A DNA stretch of 64,000 nucleotides from Gammaproteobacteria bacterium (GTDB lineage Bacteria > Pseudomonadota > Gammaproteobacteria > Pseudomonadales > Porticoccaceae), in contig JADJET010000014.1 in NCBI GenBank assembly GCA_016708925.1, positions 8,900 through 72,899 of the forward strand. The letters run 5' to 3'. Both the position numbers and the translations under genes were made by a program. Position 1 is the stretch's first letter. Every line of letters begins with the position of its first letter. Positions 56,185-64,000 of the stretch are shown one piece after another. The notes beneath the pieces were generated by a model, which made no database searches, was not told the DNA's origin, and saw only the letters and a list, made by a program, of their open reading frames with translations.

Positions 56185-56463
56185 CTGGAGTGCGCCACGT
56201 CAATGAGGCAACGTTGTGCCCGCGAGGCTTGTCCTCGAATGCTTTAGTCGGGGAGTCGTGACTGGATTCCCGCCTGCGCGGGAATGACGACGGCTGGTAA
56301 ATGTGTTGAAACGCGCGTGCAGGGACAGGGCACGGTGTCGGGCGGAGATCCGCGTGGGCACGCTGCGCTTTGCCCACCCTACGACGCCTTGTCACACAGC
56401 CTCGTGCGCGGGAATGACGATGGCTGGTAAATGTGTCGAAACGCGCGTGCAGTGGCCGCACGC
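56185..56463. repeat. Repeat-rich spacer with a 48-bp direct repeat and a half REPIN
   Basis: Bases 56275-56322 and 56405-56452 are a direct repeat with two mismatches ('tgcgcgggaatgac...ggctggtaaatgtgt'). Between them lies a half copy of the family A element (56354-56400, 'gcgctttgcccaccctacg'). Just upstream is a family B palindrome 'attcccgcctgcgcgggaat'. No gene is supported. Confidence 0.65.
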
Positions 56464-56467
56464 CGAT

Positions 56468-56507
56468 AAAAAAGACCGCCGGCTGCAACAGTCGGCGGTC
56501 TTTTTTT
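56468..56507. terminator. Bidirectional Rho-independent terminator
   Basis: GACCGCCGGCTG (56474-56485), loop CAA, CAGTCGGCGGTC (56489-56500) with one G-U pair, flanked by A6 upstream and T7 downstream. It sits between the convergent surE-like and aroG genes and can serve both. Confidence 0.92.
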
Positions 56508-56534
56508 GGTTCCGGAGTTCCGGATAGGCGTGTC

Positions 56535-57608
56535 TCAGCCCAGGCGTTTGGGTAACACGCCCTTGAGCTTCTCGTGCATGGCGAGCAGCGCGCGTTCGGT
56601 GGTCGGCCAGTCGATGCAGGCGTCCGTCACCGATTTTCCGTAAACCATCTCGGCGCGATTCGCCGAGAGTTTCTGATTGCCTGCTTCGATGTTGCTCTCG
56701 ATCATCAGACCGATGATGGACTGATTGCCTTCGAGAATCTGATTGGTGGCGTTTTCGATCACCAGCGGTTGCAGCTCGTGGCTCTTGTTGGAGTTGGCGT
56801 GGCTGCAATCCACCATGATGTTGGTGGACACGCCGGCCTTGCGCAGCGCCTGTTCGCACAGCGATACGCTCACCGAATCGTAATTCGGCTTGCCATCGCC
56901 GCCGCGCAGCACGATGTGCGCATAGGGATTGCCGCGGGTTTTGATGATGGCGACGCGTCCCTCGCTGTTGATGCCGAGAAAATGGTGCGGCTTGGCGACC
57001 GACTGCAACGCGTTGATGGCCACCGTCAGACCACCGTCGGTGCCGTTCTTGAAGCCGACCGCCGGGGTCAGACCGCTGGCCAGTTCGCGGTGCGTCTGGG
57101 ATTCGGTGGTGCGCGCGCCGATGGCCGACCAGGCAATCAAGTCCTGCAGATACTGCGGCGAAATGGGATCCAGCGCTTCGGTGGCGGCGGGCAGGCCCAG
57201 TTCGGCGATGTCGCGCAGCAGGCGCCGGCCGATGTGCAGCCCTTCGTCGATGCGGAAGGAGTCGTCCAGGTGCGGGTCGTTGATCAGTCCCTTCCAGCCT
57301 ACGGTGGTGCGCGGTTTTTCGAAGTACACCCGCATTACGATGAACAGGCTGTCGGCCACCCGGTCGGCCAGCGCGCGCAGGCGCCGGGCATAGTCCAGGG
57401 CGGCATCGACATCGTGGATGGAGCAGGGTCCGACCACGATCATCAGGCGGTGATCCTGGCGGTCGAGGATGTTCTGCACGGTCTCGCGCCCGCGCACCAC
57501 GGTGGCGGCGGCAGCGGGGGTCATGGGCAGATCCCGCTTGAGGTCGTCCGGCGTCAGCAGGACCTGCTGGGCATCGACATTGAGGTTTTCAAGGGCTTTT
57601 TCGATCAT
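56535..57608 (-). CDS. aroG: 3-deoxy-7-phosphoheptulonate synthase (DAHP synthase, class I)
   Basis: First enzyme of the shikimate pathway. The 357-residue protein has VVGPCSIHDVDAALDYARRL, VYFEKPRTTVGWKGLINDP, PAATEALDPISPQYLQDLI, IGARTTESQTHRELASGL and IMVDCSHANSNKSHELQ, all class I-alpha landmarks. The tail YGKSVTDACIDWPTTERALLAMH is conserved. The start MIEKALENLNVDAQQVLLTPDDLK at 57608 gives the usual N-terminal arm. Which aromatic amino acid inhibits it cannot be told. Confidence 0.95.
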   Translation of the reverse strand: MIEKALENLNVDAQQVLLTPDDLKRDLPMTPAAAATVVRGRETVQNILDRQDHRLMIVVGPCSIHDVDAALDYARRLRALADRVADSLFIVMRVYFEKPRTTVGWKGLINDPHLDDSFRIDEGLHIGRRLLRDIAELGLPAATEALDPISPQYLQDLIAWSAIGARTTESQTHRELASGLTPAVGFKNGTDGGLTVAINALQSVAKPHHFLGINSEGRVAIIKTRGNPYAHIVLRGGDGKPNYDSVSVSLCEQALRKAGVSTNIMVDCSHANSNKSHELQPLVIENATNQILEGNQSIIGLMIESNIEAGNQKLSANRAEMVYGKSVTDACIDWPTTERALLAMHEKLKGVLPKRLG

Positions 57609-57705
57609 TTGACTCGGTATTCCCGGCCGTCGCGCGGCTGCGAAAGTGGCATGAGGGCCGGGAATTCTACTGTAATTCCGGTGACGACGGGATGAGTGAG
57701 CCGGG

Positions 57706-60700
57706 CTAGAGGATTTCCAAGTGCGGCAGCAGCGGGAAATACAGCGCCGTGCATACCGGCCGCGCATCCCGGCGCGCGAACAGGGCGGCGTAACGCGCCA
57801 GTTGCTCGGCATAGGCTGTGCGCTGGCGGGCGATGAACTGCATCTGCGGTTCGCCCGCCGCGGGTTCGGCGAGTTTGTAGTCGATGATCCAGCGTCTGTC
57901 CTCGATCACAAATGTGCGGTCCACGATGGCTGTGCGTGTCTGGCCGTTGTCATCGAGGTAGCCCAGTTCCCATTCGGCGCCGCTCTCGGGGTGGTCGGTG
58001 AGCAGCCAGCGGCCGTGCGCGTCGGCGAGCAGATTCGCGAGTCCGCGCCGGATGCGGGCGATGGCGGCTTCCGCCTCGGCGAGCGTGGCGCCGGCGGCGG
58101 CCAGCTCGCCCTGCCACAGGGGTTCCTGACGCGCGCTGCGCCGGGCGTCCCAGCGCTCCGGGCCTTCGCGCAGCAGTTGCCGCACGCTGCGGTGGAACAG
58201 TATCCCGGCGAGGCGGGCGAGGGGCGCTTCGGTGTCTGCGCCGATCACGGACGCTGGGGTTGCCGGACCGGGTGCCGGCGGTGCGAACGCTGGCCGCCAG
58301 TCCGGCGGCAGGCGCACGCCGTGGCTGAGCGGCGGCTCCAGCGCGGCCGCTGATTCGCCGTTCATTTCCGGATCCATTGCGACATCCGCTTGGGTGTCAT
58401 CGACTGCGGCTTGGTGACGAAGCACTTCAAAACCGGGGCCGGGCTGCGCCAGCTCGAGCGCGAGCGCGGGCCAGATGCGTGCGAGCAAGGTGTTGTCCGG
58501 CGGACTGTCCTTGCCCGGCGCGCGAAACACCAGATGCAGGCGCCGCGCCGCGCGGGTGCAGCCCACATAAAGCGTGCGGGCGTCCTCCAGCCGGCTCGCG
58601 AAGCCGTCCTCGCGCGCCAGCCAGGTGTAGAGCGGATCGCTCGCCTCGCCGTTGCGCTGCGGCGGCGCGATGAGCAGATGATTGTCCCCGGCGGCGGTGA
58701 CGCGCTCGCGCCAGCGCAGCAGTTCGCGATCGTTCGCGCGGCCCTTGCGATCCAGGGCGGGGATGATGACGGTGTCGAACTCCAGACCCTTCGCCTCAGC
58801 GGCGCTCAATGCGGCATTTTCTTCCCAGGCGGCGAGCCGGGGCAGCAGTGGCGCACGCGGATCGGCGCCCGCACCGCCGGCGAGCGCGAGCAGATCGGCG
58901 TGCCCGAGCCCGCACCAGGGCGCGCGCAGCACCGCGAGCCAGACGATGCGGTCCGTGGGGCAGAGCAGCGCGCGGGTCAGCGACAGCAGGTCGATCACCG
59001 GCATGCTGCCGGCGAGGCTGTCGATGTCCGCCGCCTGCCAGGACAGGCCGCGGCGGTACAGCGCGGGCAATATTTCGCGCAGGTGATTGCGCCCCCGCAC
59101 CAGGATCGCGACCTCGCCCGGCCCGGCGAGCGCCGCCTGCACCCGCGTCGCCACGATTTCCGCTTCCTCGGCGGCGCTCGCTCCGCTCGGCAGCACATCG
59201 GCGCTGACCGCCGCGCCGGGCAGCGGCGGGCGCACCGCCCCGGCAGGCGCGTAGGGCACGGCGCCGCGGGCGGGGTCTTCCGTCGCGGGAAACGCCGCGG
59301 CGAAGATACGGTTGAACCAGTGGATCAGTTGTGCCTGGGAGCGGAAGTTGGCGCTCAGATCGAGCGGGGTCAGACGGATATCGCCGAGCGGATGGCGGCG
59401 GCTGTCGAGAAACAGCCCCACGTTGGCGTTGCGAAAACCGTAGAGGGACTGCATGCCGTCGCCCACCAGAAACAGGGTGCGGCCGTCGCCGTCCTGCCAG
59501 CCGGCGGTGAGGCGGCGCAGCAGCGCGAATTGCAGGCTCGATGTGTCCTGGCACTCGTCCACCAGGATGTGGCGCAGGCGGTAGTCGAGGCGCAGCGCGA
59601 GGTCGGTGGGTTGCTCCTCGTCGCCCAGCGCCCGCAGCGCGGCGAGGGCAATGGCGGTGAAGTCGCACTGGCCTTCGCGCTGGAAAACCAGATCGAGGCG
59701 GGCGGCGAGTTCGGGCAGCAGTTGGGCGAGTGCCGCGAGTACCTGCCATTGCGCATCCGGGTAAGCCGCCGGCGGCAGCGCGCTGACGTCGTTGCAGAGT
59801 TCCAGCAGGCCGGGCGTGGCGGCGAATTGCTCGCACAGCTCGCTCCAGCGATCTTTATAGGTGCCCGCCAGATCCGGATCGACGGATTCCTTGGCGGTCG
59901 GGAAGCCCTGGCGCTTGTCGATTTTTTTCCGGAAATTACCGCTCGCGGTCAGAAACAAACTCAGGATCGCCCGCCATTGCTCCGGCATCTGTAGGGCGGG
60001 AAGTTCGGTCGCTGCTGCGAATTGGGTGAGCGCGTCGTCCGGCGCCGTTTGCGCGAGATTGCGGCCCGCGTAGCGCACCAGTTCCATGAGTTCCGCCGCC
60101 ATCGGGGCGAGCTCGGCGTGGAGCTGCTCCAGGGTGTCGGAGACGAGTTCCGCGAGCGCCGCTTCCAGGTGCGGGCGCGCGTCGCGACTCGCCAGCACAT
60201 GGCCGAGCCACTGTTCGCGCCTGCCCAGCAGGCGGATCAGCAGGTCTTCGAGCTGGCTCTGGTTGTTGTCGAGGTGCGTGAGCAGTACCGCCAGCGCGTC
60301 ACCCGTGGCGCCCGGGCGCTCCAGTTCGGCGGCCAGATCCCGTACCGCCGCCCGCAGCAGCGGCTCGGCGTTTTCGCTGGGCGCGAGACCGGCACCCAGA
60401 CCCGCTTCCACCGCGAGCTGCCGCGCCAGCAAGGCGCAGAACGCATCGATGGTGTGGACTTGCAGCCGGTTGGGCGCGTTCGCCAGATCCCAGCCCGCGG
60501 CGGCATCCCGCGCCGTCACCGCGCGCGCCAGCTCCCAGTTGCCGCGTTCGAATGCGTCCTCCGGGGGCTCTGGCTGTCGCGCGAGTTCCAGGGCGCCCAG
60601 GATGCGCCGGCGCATTTCGCCCGCGGCCTTGCGGGTGAAGGTCATGCACAGCACTTCCTCGGGCTCGGCGCAGGCGGCGAGCAGGCGCAGCATGCGCTGG

Positions 60701-60798
60701 GTGAGCAGGCCGGTTTTGCCCGATCCGGCCGGCGCCGCCACCGCAAACGAACGCCGGGGGTCCAGGGCTTCGCGGCGCGCGTCCCGATCCGGTGTCAT
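57706..60798 (-). CDS. AddA/UvrD-like helicase-nuclease, with apparent internal deletion
   Basis: A 1030-residue superfamily I helicase with a C-terminal RecB-type nuclease. Walker A APAGSGKT is near residue 25, then TFTRKAAGEMRRR, VDECQDTSSLQF, LVGDGMQSLYGFRNANVGLF, AKGLEFDTVIIP, YVGCTRAARRLHL and nuclease motif WIIDYKLAEP. Between LPRLAAWEENAALS and AKGLEFDTV (about residue 666) the usual 100-150 residues, including TIHK of motif V, are missing in frame. Its start overlaps the stop of the upstream DNA-repair gene by four bases, so the two form an AddAB-like pair for double-strand break processing. Confidence 0.85.
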   Translation of the reverse strand: MTPDRDARREALDPRRSFAVAAPAGSGKTGLLTQRMLRLLAACAEPEEVLCMTFTRKAAGEMRRRILGALELARQPEPPEDAFERGNWELARAVTARDAAAGWDLANAPNRLQVHTIDAFCALLARQLAVEAGLGAGLAPSENAEPLLRAAVRDLAAELERPGATGDALAVLLTHLDNNQSQLEDLLIRLLGRREQWLGHVLASRDARPHLEAALAELVSDTLEQLHAELAPMAAELMELVRYAGRNLAQTAPDDALTQFAAATELPALQMPEQWRAILSLFLTASGNFRKKIDKRQGFPTAKESVDPDLAGTYKDRWSELCEQFAATPGLLELCNDVSALPPAAYPDAQWQVLAALAQLLPELAARLDLVFQREGQCDFTAIALAALRALGDEEQPTDLALRLDYRLRHILVDECQDTSSLQFALLRRLTAGWQDGDGRTLFLVGDGMQSLYGFRNANVGLFLDSRRHPLGDIRLTPLDLSANFRSQAQLIHWFNRIFAAAFPATEDPARGAVPYAPAGAVRPPLPGAAVSADVLPSGASAAEEAEIVATRVQAALAGPGEVAILVRGRNHLREILPALYRRGLSWQAADIDSLAGSMPVIDLLSLTRALLCPTDRIVWLAVLRAPWCGLGHADLLALAGGAGADPRAPLLPRLAAWEENAALSAAEAKGLEFDTVIIPALDRKGRANDRELLRWRERVTAAGDNHLLIAPPQRNGEASDPLYTWLAREDGFASRLEDARTLYVGCTRAARRLHLVFRAPGKDSPPDNTLLARIWPALALELAQPGPGFEVLRHQAAVDDTQADVAMDPEMNGESAAALEPPLSHGVRLPPDWRPAFAPPAPGPATPASVIGADTEAPLARLAGILFHRSVRQLLREGPERWDARRSARQEPLWQGELAAAGATLAEAEAAIARIRRGLANLLADAHGRWLLTDHPESGAEWELGYLDDNGQTRTAIVDRTFVIEDRRWIIDYKLAEPAAGEPQMQFIARQRTAYAEQLARYAALFARRDARPVCTALYFPLLPHLEIL

Positions 60799-63509
60799 GT
60801 GCGCTCCCGCCAGCGCTGGATGGCGTCCTGCTCCGGCAGCCGGTTGAGCGGCAGCAGCTCGGTCTGGTTGTCGACGCTCCGCGTGTAGCAGGCGATGGTG
60901 GCGGTGCCCCGCAAAAACTCCTGCGCCAAGGCGCCGAGGTCGTGCCGCCACTGCGCCAGCGCATCAGGCCAGTCCGCCGGCAGGCCGTATTCCACCAGCG
61001 TTTTGCATCCCGGGATCAACTCGGCGGTATCGGTGATGCCCACCAGCGCGTTTGGCGCTTTGTCGTCGATCCGGACGCGGGCGAAGGCGATGCCTGCCAG
61101 CGCGCCGCCGCGGGAATCCGCTGGCGAATCCGCGACCGCCAGCGCATAGAGCGGCAGTTGCGGTTCTTCCGGGCGTGCGCCGGCCCAGCCGCCGGGCTTG
61201 ATGTTGCCGGTCTTGTAGTCGATCAGCAGCAGGCGCCCATCCGCCAGCCGGTCGATGCGGTCGATGCGCAGGCGGATGGGAAGCCCGTCGAGTTCGAGCT
61301 CGAAGTCCTGTTCCCGCGCCGCCACCCGAAACGGCGGGCGCAGTGTTTCCAGTGCCAGCCAGTGTGCGAGCAAGCGTTCCAGACAGGCCGACTCGACCGC
61401 GCGCAGGCGTCCGCCGCGGAGCTCGGGCCGCTGCCGGGCGAGCTCGTCGAGCGCGCCGGCGATGGCAGCGGCAAGGTGTTCGGCCCGTGCTGCGGGACTC
61501 AGCGCCAGCAGCGCCATCTGATCGGGCAGATCGCGCCAGAACAGCTCCAGCGCCCGGTGCACCAGATTGCCGCGCTCGGCGCGGTTGAGCCCGGGCTCGG
61601 GTTCGGGCAGCGCCCGCGCGCCCAGGCGCCAGAGCGAAGGCGTTGAACGGACAGGCGGCCTGATCGCGCAGCAGCGAACTTCCGCCGCGCACCAGTTCGG
61701 CAGCGACGCAGGGCGGGGCATCGCCCCAGGCGATCTGTTGCAGCAACACGGCGCCGGCCTGGGCCGCCGCTAAGGGTTGATCGAGCGCGGGCACCGGGAC
61801 ACTTTGCGGTGGCAGTGCGCGCAGCGGTGCGAAGGCTTGCAGCGCCACTTCGCCGTCGCGCAGCGGATAGCTGAAAATCACTTCGGGCGCGGCGCCGGCC
61901 AGCTCGGCGACCATGGCGCGGGCGAGCGTCAGTTCATGGGCGCCCTGGGCGCGCGGCATCGCCAGGCGCCGCTGCAAGGCGCCGGGCAGCAACGGGTGGG
62001 GCGCCAGGGACTCCGGCCAGCGGGCATCGCTCATGCCGGCGACCCAGAGCGCGTCGAAGCGCAGGCCGGCGGCTTCGAGTACGCCCAGAATCTGGAGCGG
62101 CGCATCTGGGGTGCGGGGCTGGAACACGGTGTCTGCGGCGAGGCGGCGCAACTCGGCCAGCGCCTCGGACCAGCTCGGTGTCTCGCCGGTGACGGCGAGG
62201 GCGGTGAAGTCGTCGAGCAGCGTGCGCCAGTGCTGGCGCTGCTGGTATTCGTGGCTGTCGAGGCCCGGCTGCCGGGCCAGCCCAGAATCTCCAGATGCTC
62301 GGCCGCATGCCGTGCCCAGGCGGCGAAGCCCTGCCGGGCCGATGCACGGCGGCGGTGGTCGGCCGCTTCCTGCAGGCGCCGGGACAGGCGACCGACGGTG
62401 GTTTCATCGGCGGCTTCGGCGCGCGCCACGGCGTGACGGAAATCCCCGGCCGAAGGCGCGAGCCGGTTCAGGTCGCGCAGATGGCGCTCGGCGCGCGCGC
62501 GCACTTCGAGTTCCGCGGCGGCGTCGCTCCAGAACGGATCCAGCAGCAGCGCACAGTGCAGCCCCAGCGCTGCGGGGCCGTCGGCGAGCGCCAGCAATTC
62601 CAGCGCGGCGCGGGGCAGCGGCAACTCGGCGAGGGCAACGCCGGCGGAAAGATTGAAGGGCGGTGGTTGCCAGCCGGCGTCCGGAAGCCCGTGGCCCGGT
62701 GTCAGCAGGTCGCGGAACTGGCGCTCCACCTGGGCGCGGTTGGCAGTGAGGTCGGGGAAGACCACCCCGATGCGCCGCTGCGGATCGGTTAGTAACTGGT
62801 CGTGCGCCCAATGCGCGGCGGCGGCGATTTCGGTGCCGGGATCGGGCAGGGCGGCGAGGCGCGGGCTGGCGTCCGCGGCCTGTGGCCGCAACTCGATGAT
62901 CTGATCGCAGAGGCTGGTCAGGATGCGTCGGTAGCGGGGTGGCAAGGTGGCGAACCCGAGCAGGTGGACCGCCGGTTCGCGCGCCAGCAGGCCGGCCGCC
63001 GCGCCGGCGGGCAGCATGTCGAGGCTCTGTTCCCGGGTGAGCAGCGCGCAGGCCGCCATGGCTTTGCGCCAGGCCGGCAGCCAGGCGCGCAGCAATTCAG
63101 CGCCGCGATGGCCGTCGGCATCGAGCCGGGCGGGGTCGAGATCCCAGCGTTCGAGGAGCTGGCGCGCGCTCCGGGCCAGCCGCGCAAAACCCTGGGGATT
63201 GCCCGCGACGCTGTCGGGGTGTGCGGCGATGACGCGCGCCCAGAGGCGGGTTTCCACGGCGGCGCTCGCCACCGTGCCCGCCAGCGCCGGACCAAAGGCG
63301 GCATCGCGCAATTCCTGCCAGTTCCGCTCGCACCAGTGTTCGAGGGCATACACCCGCGGGCGCTCCCAGACCAGGGTTCCGGCGGCGGCAAGCTCCTGCC
63401 CCCAGGTCTGCTCGATTCCCCGCGCCAGGCGCTGGTTCGGGGTCAGTACCAGTTCACCGGCGGCGAGCGCGGTGCGCACCGGAGCGAGATCGACGAGCGG
63501 CGCCGGCAT
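60795..63509 (-). pseudogene. 'Probable DNA repair protein' (TIGR03623/RecB-nuclease family), two frameshifts
   Basis: AddB-like partner of about 905 codons. The first frame begins MPAPLVDLAPVRTALAAGEL and runs to LEILGWPG near 62272. The second runs QPGLDSHEYQQRQHWRTLL to DQAACPFNAF near 61635. The third runs LWRLGARALPEPEPGLNRAE to the end, with nuclease motif LLLIDYKTGNIKPGG. A lost base near 62272 and an inserted one (or two lost) near 61635 explain the shifts. Either the pair is decaying, consistent with the deletion in the helicase gene, or these are assembly errors. Confidence 0.78.
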
Positions 63510-63659
63510 GGTTCAGCGCGGGCGACGAGGGGAAAACGGAGCCATGGTCGATCCTTGAATCGCGAGACGTGCGGGACGGTCGGGCTACAATCGGGCCTGA
63601 CTATAACAGCTTGCCCCGGTCGGCTGGACCGGGGCGCCGGCCTGATCGAGGAGCAGCGC

Positions 63660-64000
63660 ATGACCACCACCCAGGTGACCGCCCGACCTTCCGCCAGTCT
63701 GGTCATTGGCCGCGACCGCCCAGCGGGCTGGGAAATCCTGATGGCGCTGCGCAATCAGGCCACGGCCTTCGCCGGCGGCGCGCTGGTGTTTCCGGGCGGC
63801 GCGCTGGAGCCGGCCGATGGCGCGACGCCCGACGATCCGCTGCACGGCTATCGCATGGCGGCGATTCGCGAAACCTTCGAGGAGGTGGGAATTCTCTACG
63901 CGAAAACACCGGACGGAGACTGGCCGACACCGGCCCTGCTCGCGGAACTTGCCCCCGAACGGGCGCGGCTGGTGCAGGGCGAGCTCGATCTGGCGACCCT
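63660..64000 (+). CDS. NUDIX hydrolase, 3' partial
   Basis: The first 113 codons of a NUDIX-family hydrolase running off the window. ASLVIGRDRPAGWEILMALRNQ is the leading strand pair. ALVFPGGALEPAD and AAIRETFEEVGIL carry the Nudix box (G-x5-E-x7-REUxEExGU) with the catalytic Glu residues, though the spacing between the halves is longer than usual, as in the CoA pyrophosphatase-like COG0494 group. SD GAGGAG lies six bases before the ATG. Confidence 0.85.
   Translation, partial: MTTTQVTARPSASLVIGRDRPAGWEILMALRNQATAFAGGALVFPGGALEPADGATPDDPLHGYRMAAIRETFEEVGILYAKTPDGDWPTPALLAELAPERARLVQGELDLAT

Overview
The window is GC-rich, densely coded bacterial chromosome, most likely from a gammaproteobacterium. 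The pointers are a System I (Ccm) cytochrome c maturation operon with a full ccmABCDEFGHI order, class-typical trpS, msrA and sirtuin genes, an AddA-like helicase paired with the 'probable DNA repair protein' family, and many acyl-CoA dehydrogenases and RND/MMPL exporters. The abundance of acyl-CoA and enoyl-CoA enzymes, a luciferase-like flavin oxidoreductase and a limonene-epoxide-hydrolase homologue suggests a hydrocarbon-, terpenoid- or steroid-degrading lifestyle. The taxonomic placement is inference. No rRNA, tRNA, CRISPR array or intact insertion sequence was recognised.

Layout. 1-3357: stress and housekeeping genes (universal stress protein, MsrA, CobB sirtuin, a TIGR04282-type transferase, a small conserved protein). 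3481-10409: complete ccmA-I operon with overlapping or near-abutting genes, including a TTG-start ccmD. 10482-11249: VIT-family iron/manganese transporter. 11385-16131: four tandem paralogous acyl-CoA dehydrogenases of identical length. 16132-19261: repeat-rich spacers, a HabA-like membrane protein, a dienelactone hydrolase and an FMN alpha-hydroxyacid dehydrogenase. 19413-20420: trpS.

20509-29728 is a defence island. It holds a higBA module with a frameshifted higB, then a type I restriction-modification operon (hsdM-hsdS-hsdR). A Unstab_antitox/RelE-type toxin-antitoxin pair sits between hsdM and hsdS, and a DarT/DarG DNA ADP-ribosylation system sits between hsdS and hsdR. A GC-rich palindromic element has entered hsdM twice and hsdR once, each time in frame, so these restriction-modification proteins carry Pro/Gly/Glu-rich inserts. 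A short leftover of a different HsdM C-terminus lies just before hsdS.

29856-41340 looks like a cell-envelope or glycolipid cluster: an acyl carrier protein, an MsbA-like ABC exporter, a sulfotransferase, a 2OG-Fe(II) oxygenase, a glycosyltransferase-like protein and three paralogues of the ELM1/DUF1022 family. modABC (molybdate uptake) is embedded in it. 41431-55022 is a catabolic region: SnoaL-like proteins, two crotonases, an RND exporter, three further acyl-CoA dehydrogenases (one frameshifted), an LLM oxidoreductase, an MFS transporter, an SMP-30 lactonase and an epoxide hydrolase. 55231-64000: an exported SurE-like phosphatase, DAHP synthase, an AddA-like helicase/nuclease, its RecB-nuclease partner (two frameshifts) and the start of a NUDIX hydrolase.

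Several genes (higB, hsdS, one acyl-CoA dehydrogenase, the MFS transporter, the DNA repair protein) need single-base shifts to read as full homologues. Some shifts come in compensating pairs. This may be real decay or assembly indels, and readers should treat the affected entries with that in mind.
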